DNA from: Acidovorax sp.
GTDB lineage: Bacteria > Pseudomonadota > Gammaproteobacteria > Burkholderiales > Burkholderiaceae_C
NCBI GenBank assembly: GCA_024711405.1
Contig: JANJSZ010000143.1
Location: forward strand, 1 to 52,479
Length of the DNA: 52,479 bases
Direction: 5' to 3'
Both the position numbers and the translations under genes were made by a program. The notes beneath the pieces are model-generated. The model made no database searches. It had not been told where the DNA came from and worked only from the letters and a program-made list of their open reading frames with translations. The number at the start of each line of letters is the position of its first letter. The stretch's first letter is position 1. This document shows, piece after piece, positions 35,454 through 44,628 of the stretch.

Positions 35454-37670
35454 ATGAAGAATCCCCTTCGCCATCCCTCTGCATTCGTTCGCCGCGCGGT
35501 TCTATTCGGAGCACTGGCGGGAATATTCGTGACCGCCTCGCCTGTCATCGGGCAAGCCATCGAAGCGACGACGAGTGCACCGTCCAAACATGCCATGGAG
35601 CCGCAGGTCATTGATGACCTGCCCGCCAACTACGCAGCCGATCTGCCCCCTGAGCAGCGCAGCCTGATTGAGCGTGGACGCTACATCGCCCGTCTGGGCG
35701 ACTGCGTAGCCTGCCACACGGGCGAAAAGTCCCAGCCCATGGCCGGCGGCCTCGCGCTGGAGACACCGTTCGGCAAGCTTTACTCCACCAATATCACGCC
35801 GGACAAGACCACCGGCATGGGCAGCTACAGCTTCGATCAGTTCGATCGCGCCATGCGCAAGGGCGTGGCAGCCGACGGTCGTAACCTGTATCCGGCCATG
35901 CCCTACCCGTCGTATGCCAAGATGTCCACTGAAGACATGCAGGCACTGTATGCGTATCTGATGGAAGGTGTGGCACCGGTGCAAGCGCCGAACAAGGCGT
36001 TGGAAATGGGCTTCCCTTTCAACCAGCGCTGGGGGCTTTCACTGTGGAACTGGCTGTTTCTGGACGCTACGCCGTTCCAGTCCAGCGCCCAGCAAACACC
36101 AGAGTGGAATCGCGGGGCCTACCTGGTACAGGGTCTGGGCCACTGCGGGGCGTGCCACACGCCGCGCGGCGTGGCTTTCCAGGAGAAGGCCATGACCGGC
36201 GAGGGCAAGAGCGGCACCTACTTCCTGGCCGGCGAGACGGTGGAAGGCTGGCGTGCCCTGAGTCTGCGCGACCTGTGGACGCCCAAGGAAACCGCCGAGA
36301 TGCTCAAAACCGGCCGCAACCGCCACGGCACGGTCTCGGGAAACATGGTGGACGTGGTGCAGCACAGCACGCAGTACATGAGCGATTCCGACCTGCTGGC
36401 CATCGGCACCTACCTCAAGTCCCTGCCCGCCGGCAAGGATGACCTGCCCATGCAGGTGGCCCAGGGGCCGGCGCCGCGCATCGCGATTCCGGCGCGCGCC
36501 GTTGGCAGCACTGAAGCCAATGCCGTCAACGCCGCGCACTACAACGTGCCGGCCGACCTCTACACCAGCCGCGGCGGCTTGGGATATCTGCAGTTCTGTG
36601 CGGACTGCCACCGTGCCGATGGCGGCGGCGTCAAGGACGTTTTCCCCTCGCTGGAGGGCAATCGCTCGCTGCGCGCGGACAATCCCAGCACGCTCATCCA
36701 CATCATGCTGACCGGCTGGACTACGCCGGTGACCCAGAGCCACGCACGGCCGCTGACCATGCCGGCTTTCGCCCAGCTGGGCGACCAGGAGATTGCTGAC
36801 ATCCTGAACTTCACCCGCCGCAACTGGGGCAGCAAGGATGCGTCGGAGATCAAGGCCGGGGATATTTCCAGCCAGCGCAAGCAGCTCCATGCATCGCCCG
36901 ACACTTCGCGTCCCTTCGAGACCCCTCGCCTGGCCGCCATGCTGGCCGAGCCCAACGCCAAGCAACTGGTCTATGGCGCGCGCCTGAACATCGAAACACG
37001 CGATCTGCTGCCCAAGAACGTGGGCAATGCGCTGAACTGCGCCAGCTGCCACCTGAATGCCGGCACTGTGGCCGATGGCTCACCCTATATCGGCATCTCG
37101 GCTTTCTTCCCTAGTTACGCGCCGCGCGCCGGCCGCACCATCACGCTGGAAGACCGCATCAACGGCTGTTTCCTGCGCTCAATGAACGGCAAACCGCTGC
37201 CGCTGGACTCGGAGGAGCTCAAGGCCATGGTGGCGCTGTTCGACTGGATGCGTCGCGAGACCAAGCCCGAGGACAAGGTCGAGGGTCGGGGCGTGGGCAA
37301 GGTCAGCCAGAGCATCATCCCCAACACCGAGAACGGCAAGAAAATCTACCAGGCCCAATGCGCACAATGCCACGGCACGGACGGCGAAGGCATCAAGAAC
37401 GCCAAGGGCCAGTGGGTCTATCCGCCGCTATGGGGTGACGAGTCCTTCAACATCGGCGCCGGCATGGCCCGCACCTACACGGCAGCCGCCTTCGTCAAGC
37501 GCAACATGCCGATCGCGATGCACAACAAGTTTCCGCTGGGCCAGGGCGGCTTGACAGACCAGGAGGCGGTGGACGTTGCCGAGTACTTCAGCCACCAGCC
37601 GCGCCCGGACTTCGCCGACAAGGTCAAGGACTGGCCGAATGGTAAAAAACCTGCGGATGCCAGGTACTGA
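35454..37670 (+). CDS. Pentaheme c-type cytochrome: triheme dehydrogenase-type cytochrome fused to TsdA-like diheme (thiosulfate dehydrogenase-like) domain
   Basis: Signal peptide; five CxxCH: CVACH (35703), CGACH (36144), CADCH (36597), CASCH (37038), CAQCH (37359); TsdA-like LPKNVGNALNCASCHLNAG...FPSYAPRAGRTITLEDRINGCFLRSMNGKPL. Confidence 0.85.
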   Translation: MKNPLRHPSAFVRRAVLFGALAGIFVTASPVIGQAIEATTSAPSKHAMEPQVIDDLPANYAADLPPEQRSLIERGRYIARLGDCVACHTGEKSQPMAGGLALETPFGKLYSTNITPDKTTGMGSYSFDQFDRAMRKGVAADGRNLYPAMPYPSYAKMSTEDMQALYAYLMEGVAPVQAPNKALEMGFPFNQRWGLSLWNWLFLDATPFQSSAQQTPEWNRGAYLVQGLGHCGACHTPRGVAFQEKAMTGEGKSGTYFLAGETVEGWRALSLRDLWTPKETAEMLKTGRNRHGTVSGNMVDVVQHSTQYMSDSDLLAIGTYLKSLPAGKDDLPMQVAQGPAPRIAIPARAVGSTEANAVNAAHYNVPADLYTSRGGLGYLQFCADCHRADGGGVKDVFPSLEGNRSLRADNPSTLIHIMLTGWTTPVTQSHARPLTMPAFAQLGDQEIADILNFTRRNWGSKDASEIKAGDISSQRKQLHASPDTSRPFETPRLAAMLAEPNAKQLVYGARLNIETRDLLPKNVGNALNCASCHLNAGTVADGSPYIGISAFFPSYAPRAGRTITLEDRINGCFLRSMNGKPLPLDSEELKAMVALFDWMRRETKPEDKVEGRGVGKVSQSIIPNTENGKKIYQAQCAQCHGTDGEGIKNAKGQWVYPPLWGDESFNIGAGMARTYTAAAFVKRNMPIAMHNKFPLGQGGLTDQEAVDVAEYFSHQPRPDFADKVKDWPNGKKPADARY

Positions 37671-37687
37671 GCATCTGTTGACGGTCT

Positions 37688-37709
37688 CGCAGGGGCACAC
37701 GCCCCTGCG
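37688..37709 (+). terminator. Stem-loop downstream of pentaheme cytochrome
   Basis: CGCAGGGG-CACACG-CCCCTGCG perfect stem; no clear U-tract. Confidence 0.45.
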
Positions 37710-37946
37710 GCACTGGCGACACCATGGGGCGGGCACCTTGTCCGCGAACATGGGTAACGTCGTGCATGGCACAGCGCGAACAGGCCCCGGCGGCTACACA
37801 GTGATGTCCTCTGGCGCAGCTTCCATCGCAACCCTCAACGCTTGATTTCGTGCGGTTGAGCAAACGCTGGCAAGCGGTCCACTGCATTTCCAATGCGGAA
37901 ATGCTCTGCGATGGTTTCAGAAGCAATGGGGAGTGGGGCCACGCGT

Positions 37947-38582
37947 TCAGCCGGCTTCCAGGCTCTCCGGGTCGGCGCGCAGGATCAGGCGGGCCAGGTC
38001 GGCGGCATGGCCGCTGCCGGTCTTCTCGGTGATACGCTGGCGGTGCACATGCACAGTGTGGTCGCTGATGCTCAGTTGCCGCGCCACTTCCTTGTTGCTC
38101 AGGCCGAGGGCCAGCAGGCGCGCCACGTCGCGCTCGCGCGGCGACAGGCGCCCGAGCTGCTCCTGCGCGGCGGCGCGCAGCCCCTGCTGGCGCTGCGCCG
38201 CCAGGTTCACACCCACGGCGTAGTTGAGGGCATCGAGCAGCGCCTGCTCGCGAAAGGGCTTTTGCAGAAAATCGATGGCGCCCGCGCGCATGGCCTGCAC
38301 GGCCTGGTCGATGTCGCCGTGGCCGGTCATGAACACGATGGGATAGGCGCGCCCCAGGTCGGCCAGGCGCCGCTGCAGCTCCAGCCCGCTCATGCGCGGC
38401 ATGCGGATGTCCAGCAGCAGGCAGCAGCCCTGGGGCGCGGGCGCTGGATCGGCATCCAGAAAATCCTGCGCCTGTGCGTAGCCCACGGGTGCAAAGCCCA
38501 ACCCTTCCACCATGAACAGGGTCGAGCGCAAAAAAGCGGGGTCGTCATCGACCACATGGATGATGGGAGCAGGTGCAGTCAT
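37947..38582 (-). CDS. FixJ/NarL-type response regulator (TtrR-like)
   Basis: [110 protein letters not shown] overlap with kinase. Confidence 0.88.
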   Translation of the reverse strand: MTAPAPIIHVVDDDPAFLRSTLFMVEGLGFAPVGYAQAQDFLDADPAPAPQGCCLLLDIRMPRMSGLELQRRLADLGRAYPIVFMTGHGDIDQAVQAMRAGAIDFLQKPFREQALLDALNYAVGVNLAAQRQQGLRAAAQEQLGRLSPRERDVARLLALGLSNKEVARQLSISDHTVHVHRQRITEKTGSGHAADLARLILRADPESLEAG

Positions 38583-40443
38583 GGCGTGGTTTCCTGGAGG
38601 GCCGGCAGCGCAGAGACCGCGGGCAAGGCCAGCGGCAGCAGCAATTCGAACACCATGCCGGGCTCGCCCGCCGCGCCGGCGGGGCGGGCCTGCAGCGCGC
38701 CGCCATGCGTTTCGGCAATGCCGCGGCAGATGGCCAGGCCCAGGCCCAAGCCGTCGGGGCGGGTGGTGTAGAAGGGTTCGAACAGCCGCGCACGCTCGGC
38801 ATCGCTCAGCGGGGCGCCCTGGTCTTGCACGGCAATGGCCAGGCGGTCGCCCTGGCATTCGATATGGATGGTGATGGGGGCATCCGCCCGGCCAGCGGCG
38901 CGGTGGGCGTCCAGCGCATTCTTCAGCAGATTCAGCAGCACCTGCTGAATCTGCTGCGGGTCACCCGGCACGCGCAGGCCCCGGCTACCGGGCGCGCCGT
39001 CGACGCGAATCGGCGGTGCCTGGCCCAGCAGGCCGCCAAACAGGGCCACGGCCTCGTTGGCCAGCGCCACCGGGCATTGAGCGCACGCACCGGCACGCGC
39101 TTGCGCGCCAGCGCGCGAATGCTCTCGATGACGCGCGTGGCGCGCTCGGCTTCCTGGCCGATGTCCAGCAATGCCAGGGCCAGCGCGTCGGGTGTGAGGT
39201 CGCCTCGCGTAGCCCGGCGCTGCACGCTGGCGGCGTAGTTGGCGATGGTGGCCAGCGGGTGGCTGAGCTCGTGCGCCAGCGTGGCCGACAGCTCCCCCAG
39301 GATGGACAGGCGCGCGAGGTGGTCCATGGCCTCCTGGCCCTGCGCAATCTGCTGCGCCAGGCGTTCACGCTCGCGCAGACTGCGCGAGAGCTCAAAGGTG
39401 CGGCGCTTGACCAGCACTTCCACATGCAGCATGTAGGCCGCGCCCAGCAGCAACAAGGCCAACATGCCGGCCAGCAAATACCAGTAGCGGCCCAACAGAG
39501 CCTGCGGGCGCGTCTCGCGCATGAACGCATAGGGCTCGGCCTGCAGCGCGCGCAGCACGTCATGCACGCGCTGGTAATCAGCGGGCACCGACCAGCGGCC
39601 GCCATGGGCGTCGGCGGGCAGGGCCAACAACGCCAGCAGCACGGTGCGGCCCAGCTCGGGCGGCGTGTAGGCCAGCGCGGCAAAAGCCCAGCCGGGGTAC
39701 AGCGGCGTGGACGATTGGCAGGCCGCCGGCGCATCGGGCCGCGCGCCCACCACCACCAGCGCGCCCGGGGCCACGCGCCCCGCGCGTTCGAGCTGCTCCA
39801 GCACGCAGGTGCGCAGGATGCCCGCGTCGGCCCGGCCCGCCAGCACCGCGTCGGCCACGCGCTGCATCGGAAAACCGGTGAACACCCGCTGCACCGCGCC
39901 CGCCTCGGCGTCCAGGCCGCTCTGCAACCATTCGTGCGCCACCAGCTGGTAGCCGCCAAACGCCTCTTCGGCCACCGCCGCCACGCGCTGCCCGCGCAGC
40001 GCCTCCAGCGTGGCGGGCAGCGGCGCACCGGCACGCACCACCACGGCCGAGCCCACGGTGTGCGCGGGGTCGTCGCTTTCGGCCGTGGTCTGGGTGGCGA
40101 TGCGCGTGGCGCCATGGCGTGCCTCCAGCCGCACATAGTGCCCCGGGTTGGTCACCACGAAGTCCAGAGCCTGCCGCGCCAGCGCCGCTTCCAGCGCCTG
40201 CGGGTCAAGCACCTGCAGCCGCACGCTGTGCCCCGGCAGGGCGCGCGCCAGCCCGTCGGCCAGCGGCTGCCACAGGCGCTGGGTCTCCTCGCCTTCGAGC
40301 ACGGCCAGCACGCCGATGCGGATGGGCGCGGTGGCCGCCGCGGGCGTCTGCCCGGCCCCCGCCAGCGGCGCAGCCAGCAGCCAGGCCGCCACCAGCCAGC
40401 GCCCTGCCGCGCCAGCGCATCGGAAGAAGGTGGGCTTGCGCAT
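38579..40443 (-). pseudogene. Sensor histidine kinase with periplasmic PhnD-like domain (TtrS-like), interrupted by an apparent 1-nt frameshift near 39071-39078
   Basis: Frame A: PIRIGVLAVLEGEETQRLWQPLADGLARALPGHSVRLQVLD...LDFVVTNPGHYVRLEARHGATRIATQ, TM, LSILGELSATLAHELSHPLATIANYA. Frame B (38579-39070): [19 protein letters not shown]...[28 protein letters not shown]. Confidence 0.82.
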
Positions 40444-40483
40444 GGGCGAATTGTAAGCAAGGGAAGATTCAGTCTTTGGACAA

Positions 40484-40537
40484 AAAAGGCTGCAGCGCTT
40501 TCCTGTTCGGCAAAAACAGCTATTTATTTGATAGCAA
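40484..40537. repeat. AGCGCTT-core dispersed repeat copy (intergenic)
   Basis: aaaaaaggctgcAGCGCTTtcctgttcggcaaaaacagctatttatttgatagc. Confidence 0.55.
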
Positions 40538-40690
40538 ATCAATCGCCATCGCGACACAGTAGAAACGATCAATGCTTGCATAAATCAGCAAGTGAACATT
40601 GATATTGCGTTCTTTGAGCAATTGGCGACCGGGGCAACAATGGCGGCTCCATGCCCCGGCTGGGGCCGATCTTTGTACCGGAGACTTCCC

Positions 40691-42049
40691 ATGAGCTTTG
40701 CCCCCATCGACACCCCCGCCGCTGGCGCCGCACCCCGCATGGACGCCGAATGGCTGGACGCGCACTGGATGCCCTACACGGCCAACCGCCAGTTCAAGCA
40801 AAACCCGCGCATGATCGTGGAGGGCAGCGGCGCGTATTACACCGACAGCGAAGGCCGCAAGATCTTTGACGGCCTTTCGGGCCTGTGGTGCGCGGGCCTG
40901 GGCCACGGCCGCCGCGAGATCGCCGAGGCGATCGGCAAGCAGGCGCAGAAGCTGGACTACGCGCCCGCCTTCCAGTTCGGTCACCCGCTGGGTTTCGAGC
41001 TGGCCAACCGCGTCAAGGAACTCACGCCTGCCGGGCTGGACTATGTGTTCTTCACCGGCTCGGGCTCCGAGTCAGCCGACACCTCGCTGAAGATGGCCCG
41101 CGCCTACTGGCGCGCCAAGGGCCAGGGCACCAAGACGCGCCTGATCGGCCGCGAAAAGGGCTACCACGGCGTGAACTTCGGCGGCATCTCGGTGGGCGGC
41201 ATCGTGGCCAACCGCAAGCTGTTCGGCCAGGGCGTCGAGGCCGACCACCTGCCCCACACCCAGCCGCCGGCGGGCTCGTTCCACAAGGGCATGCCGCCCA
41301 CCGGCAAGGAGCTGGCCGATCGCCTGCTCGACGTGATTGCACTGCACGACGCGAGCAACATCGCGGCTGTGATCGTGGAGCCCTTCTCGGGCTCGGCCGG
41401 CGTCGTCATCCCGCCCGTGGGCTACCTGCAGCGTCTGCGCGAGATCTGCACGCAAAACAACATTCTGCTGATTTTTGACGAGGTGATCAGCGGTTTTGGC
41501 CGCAGCGGCGCCTGGACCGGCGCCGAAGCCTTTGGCGTGACGCCCGACATCCTGAACTTCGCCAAGCAGGTCACCAACGGCGCGCAGCCGCTGGGCGGCG
41601 TGGTGGCCAGCAAGGAAATCTACGACACCTTCATGGCGGCCGGTGGCCCGGACTACATGCTGGAGTTCCCGCATGGCTACACCTACTCGGCCCACCCCGT
41701 GGCCTGCGCGGCGGGCATTGCGACGCTCGACATCCTGCAAAAGGAAGACATGATTGGCCGCGTGAAAGCCCTGGCGCCGTATTTTGAAGCCGCCGTGCAC
41801 AGCCTCCAGGGCACCAAGCATGTGCTGGACATCCGCAACTTCGGCCTGGCTGCGGGCCTGACGATTGCACCGCTGCCCGGCGAGCCTGCCAAGCGCCCGT
41901 ACGAGATCGCGATGAACTGCTGGAAGAAGGGCTTTTACGTGCGCTACGGTGGCGACACCATCCAGCTGGCGCCGCCGTTCATCAGCGAACGCGCCGAGAT
42001 CGACCGCCTGGTCAATGCGCTGGGCGATGCGCTGGCGGAGACGGCCTGA
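40691..42049 (+). CDS. Class III omega-aminotransferase (beta-alanine:pyruvate transaminase-like)
   Basis: LDAHWMPYTANRQFKQNPRMIVEGSGAYYTDSEGRKIFDGLSGLWCAGLGHGRREI; LLIFDEVISGFGRSGAWTGAEAFGVTPDILNFAKQVTNGAQPLGGV. Confidence 0.93.
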   Translation: MSFAPIDTPAAGAAPRMDAEWLDAHWMPYTANRQFKQNPRMIVEGSGAYYTDSEGRKIFDGLSGLWCAGLGHGRREIAEAIGKQAQKLDYAPAFQFGHPLGFELANRVKELTPAGLDYVFFTGSGSESADTSLKMARAYWRAKGQGTKTRLIGREKGYHGVNFGGISVGGIVANRKLFGQGVEADHLPHTQPPAGSFHKGMPPTGKELADRLLDVIALHDASNIAAVIVEPFSGSAGVVIPPVGYLQRLREICTQNNILLIFDEVISGFGRSGAWTGAEAFGVTPDILNFAKQVTNGAQPLGGVVASKEIYDTFMAAGGPDYMLEFPHGYTYSAHPVACAAGIATLDILQKEDMIGRVKALAPYFEAAVHSLQGTKHVLDIRNFGLAAGLTIAPLPGEPAKRPYEIAMNCWKKGFYVRYGGDTIQLAPPFISERAEIDRLVNALGDALAETA

Positions 42050-42084
42050 GCACCGTCACCACGCCAAAAACTCTCTGTTGGATC

Positions 42085-42117
42085 GCTGCCAGCGCTTTCT
42101 GGACAAGCACTGGCAGC
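42085..42117. repeat. AGCGCTT-core palindromic repeat, possible terminator for aminotransferase
   Basis: GCTGCCAGCGCTTTCTGGACAAGCACTGGCAGC followed by GCTTTTG. Confidence 0.6.
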
Positions 42118-42222
42118 GCTTTTGCGCCCCTGCTGTTTCGGGCGGTACCGCACCAATCGGCCAACTGACCTGCCATCCTCGGCAGCGGCCGGACAGCACT
42201 GCCTCTGGATGGGGTACGTGGG

Positions 42223-43032
42223 TTATTCAGGCCGTACATGCGCGGACCGAGGCCGGCGCAGCGAGTCCGCGTCCAATATCAAGCGGCCCTGGATGCGCCC
42301 CTTCATGCGCTTGACACTGCTGGCTGCCTCGCGCATGTGGATGGCCATGAGTTCGCGCACCCTCTCCGTGTCGCGCGCGCGCGCCGCCTGCACGATATCG
42401 CGGTGGATCTGCGCGTTGGCCTCGCCGAAGCGCCGGTGCTCCGCCTTGGGAGTGCGGTTGCCGAAAACGATGAGCTGGCGAATCATTTCGTTGATCAGCT
42501 CGCAAGTGAAGCGCAGGAACGGATTGGGGTTGGCCGCCGCCAGGATGTCGTGAAAGTTCACGTCTTCGCGGCGCTGGCTGACAAGGTCCTCGTTGCTGCG
42601 TGTCGGGTCGCAGCAGCTGATGCTGTGCTCCAGCGCCGCAAAATCGGCTTCGGTCAGGTGTGGCACAGCGCCGGCCGCCAGTTCGGGCTCGAGCAGCTGG
42701 CGCACGGTGTAGATGTTGTCGATCGTCACTTCCTGGAAAAACAGGTAGTTCTGCATGAACTGCAGCGTGCGGTCGAGTGGCACCTCGGCGATGGTGCCAC
42801 CGCCCGACGGGCCCGTCGAGATGGTCACCAGGCCTTGTACTTCCAAGGATTTCAATGCCTCGCGGATGGTGCCCTTGCTGACGTCGAAATGGGTCTGCAG
42901 CTCGCTCTCGCGCGGTAGTCTGTCGCCGGGGCTGAGATTTTTTTCGGTGATCAGCCGCTTGATTTCCTGGGCCACCAGATCGGGCCGCTTGAGTTGCTTG
43001 ATTGGGCGTTGCCCCGTCGTTTTCGTTGCCAT
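42223..43032 (-). CDS. GntR/FadR family transcriptional regulator
   Basis: LVAQEIKRLITEKNLSPGDRLPRESELQTHFDVSKGTIREALKSLEVQGLVTISTGPSGGGTI. Confidence 0.9.
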   Translation of the reverse strand: MATKTTGQRPIKQLKRPDLVAQEIKRLITEKNLSPGDRLPRESELQTHFDVSKGTIREALKSLEVQGLVTISTGPSGGGTIAEVPLDRTLQFMQNYLFFQEVTIDNIYTVRQLLEPELAAGAVPHLTEADFAALEHSISCCDPTRSNEDLVSQRREDVNFHDILAAANPNPFLRFTCELINEMIRQLIVFGNRTPKAEHRRFGEANAQIHRDIVQAARARDTERVRELMAIHMREAASSVKRMKGRIQGRLILDADSLRRPRSAHVRPE

Positions 43033-43087
43033 GTCGGGTTGTGCTCTGGTCTGTCCAGCGCGCGGGGTGCGACGCGGGCGCGCTGAT

Positions 43088-43104
43088 GGTGCAGTGTATG
43101 CACC
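43088..43104. promoter_or_regulatory. Palindrome in GntR/ABC divergent region (candidate operator)
   Basis: GGTGCA-GTGTA-TGCACC perfect 6-bp arms. Confidence 0.4.
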
Positions 43105-43156
43105 GCAAGTGTGCAATGGAATGGCGCCTAGGGTTTTCACGCGCCCTATTTTTTAT

Positions 43157-43172
43157 ATTTATCACTATAAAT
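43157..43172. promoter_or_regulatory. AT-rich palindrome in GntR/ABC divergent region (candidate operator/promoter)
   Basis: ATTTAT-CACT-ATAAAT perfect, flanked by CCTATTT/AAATAGG. Confidence 0.4.
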
Positions 43173-43313
43173 AGGAAAAAAGCAGAACACAAGATTCTGC
43201 GCGCCAGACGCCCACAGGGTGAACTGGCGCAGCCCGTACTGGCACGCATAGTGCTTCTACGAACGCACCTCACCGCCGGCCATCGGGCCTTTGTCCATCC
43301 ACAGGAGATATTC

Positions 43314-44519
43314 ATGCACCGTCGTCAACTTCTGCAGCTCTCGGCTTTGGGCGCACTGCCCGCTTCGTTGGGATTGGCCCGCAGTGCGTGGGCCCAGTCC
43401 ACGGGCGCCATCCAGTTCGGCTGTCCGGTGCCCATGTCGGGCGCGTTCGCGGCCAACGGCAAGTTCGCCGACCTGGGCATGAAGCTGGCGATCGAACAGT
43501 ACGGCAGCGTGCTCAAGCGCCCCCTGGCCTACACGGTCCTCGACACCGAAGGCAAGCCCGCCACGGCGGTGCGCAAGGTGCAGGAGTCGTCGCAGCAACT
43601 GGGAACGCGTTTCTTTGCCGGCGGCATCCTGTCGTCCGAGGCGCTGGCCATGGGCAAGGAAGCTGAAAAGACAGGCAGCATTTTCATCACCACCGCTGGC
43701 GCGGACGAGATCACGGGCAAGGACTGCAACCCTGCAACCTTTCGCTGGTCGGTCCCCACCTTCGGTGCGATCGAGCAGACCGTGCGGCCGCTGATCGAGG
43801 CCAACCCCAAGGCCAAGCGCTGGTACACCATCACGCCGCAATACGTGTTTGGCGACGGCCTGTTGTCTGCGGCCAAGAACATCTTCAAGGAAAAGGGCCT
43901 GGAGCATGTGGGCAACAGCTACCACTCGCTCGCCGAAAAGGAGTTCAGCGGCTACCTGACCAATGCCATCGCGGCCAAACCCGATGTGCTGCTGTTGCTC
44001 AACTTCGGCTCGCAGTCATCCGATGCGCTGCGCCAGGCCGTGAGCTTTGGCATGCACAAGAACATGACCATCCTGATCGCCTGGGCGTCGGGCCTGGAGC
44101 AGTTCGAGTCGCTGGGTGCAGACCTGTGCGAAGGCGTGTACTTCGGCGCACAGTACTGGCACACCACCAACACGCCACTGAATCTGGACCTGGTCAAGCG
44201 CGCGAACGACAAGTTCAAGGCCAACCCCAACTACAGCCTGGCGGGCTCCTACATCTGCACCAAGCTGCTGATCGACGGCATCATCAAGGCCGGCACGGTG
44301 GAGCCCAAGGCCGTGGTGGCAGCGCTGGAAGGCATGAAGTACCAGGGCCTGACCGGCGAGGAAGAGATCCGCAAAGGCGACCACCAGGTGCTCAAGAAGT
44401 ACTACCTACTCAAGGGCAAGGGCAAGGCCAAGATGGCCAACAAAGACGACTACGTGGACGTCGTGAGTTCCGGTCAGTCCTTCCTGCCGCTGGAGCAGAC
44501 TGGCTGCAAGCTGGCCTGA
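43314..44519 (+). CDS. ABC transporter substrate-binding protein (LivK-like)
   Basis: MHRRQLLQLSALGALPASLGLARSAWAQSTGAIQFGCPVPMSGAFAANGKFADLGMKLAIEQYG. Confidence 0.9.
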   Translation: MHRRQLLQLSALGALPASLGLARSAWAQSTGAIQFGCPVPMSGAFAANGKFADLGMKLAIEQYGSVLKRPLAYTVLDTEGKPATAVRKVQESSQQLGTRFFAGGILSSEALAMGKEAEKTGSIFITTAGADEITGKDCNPATFRWSVPTFGAIEQTVRPLIEANPKAKRWYTITPQYVFGDGLLSAAKNIFKEKGLEHVGNSYHSLAEKEFSGYLTNAIAAKPDVLLLLNFGSQSSDALRQAVSFGMHKNMTILIAWASGLEQFESLGADLCEGVYFGAQYWHTTNTPLNLDLVKRANDKFKANPNYSLAGSYICTKLLIDGIIKAGTVEPKAVVAALEGMKYQGLTGEEEIRKGDHQVLKKYYLLKGKGKAKMANKDDYVDVVSSGQSFLPLEQTGCKLA

Positions 44520-44574
44520 CCCCACACCAGGCAAGGATCGTGCGTCCCTTGCAACACCACCCTGTTCTCAGGAT

Positions 44575-44602
44575 CCGGCAGCAGCTCCTGCGCAGCTGCC
44601 GG
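44575..44602 (+). terminator. Stem-loop between substrate-binding gene and LivH-like gene
   Basis: CCGGCAGC-N12-GCTGCCGG followed by GGTTCTCCTCTTG. Confidence 0.55.
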
Positions 44603-44628
44603 GGTTCTCCTCTTGTTCCAGAAATCCT

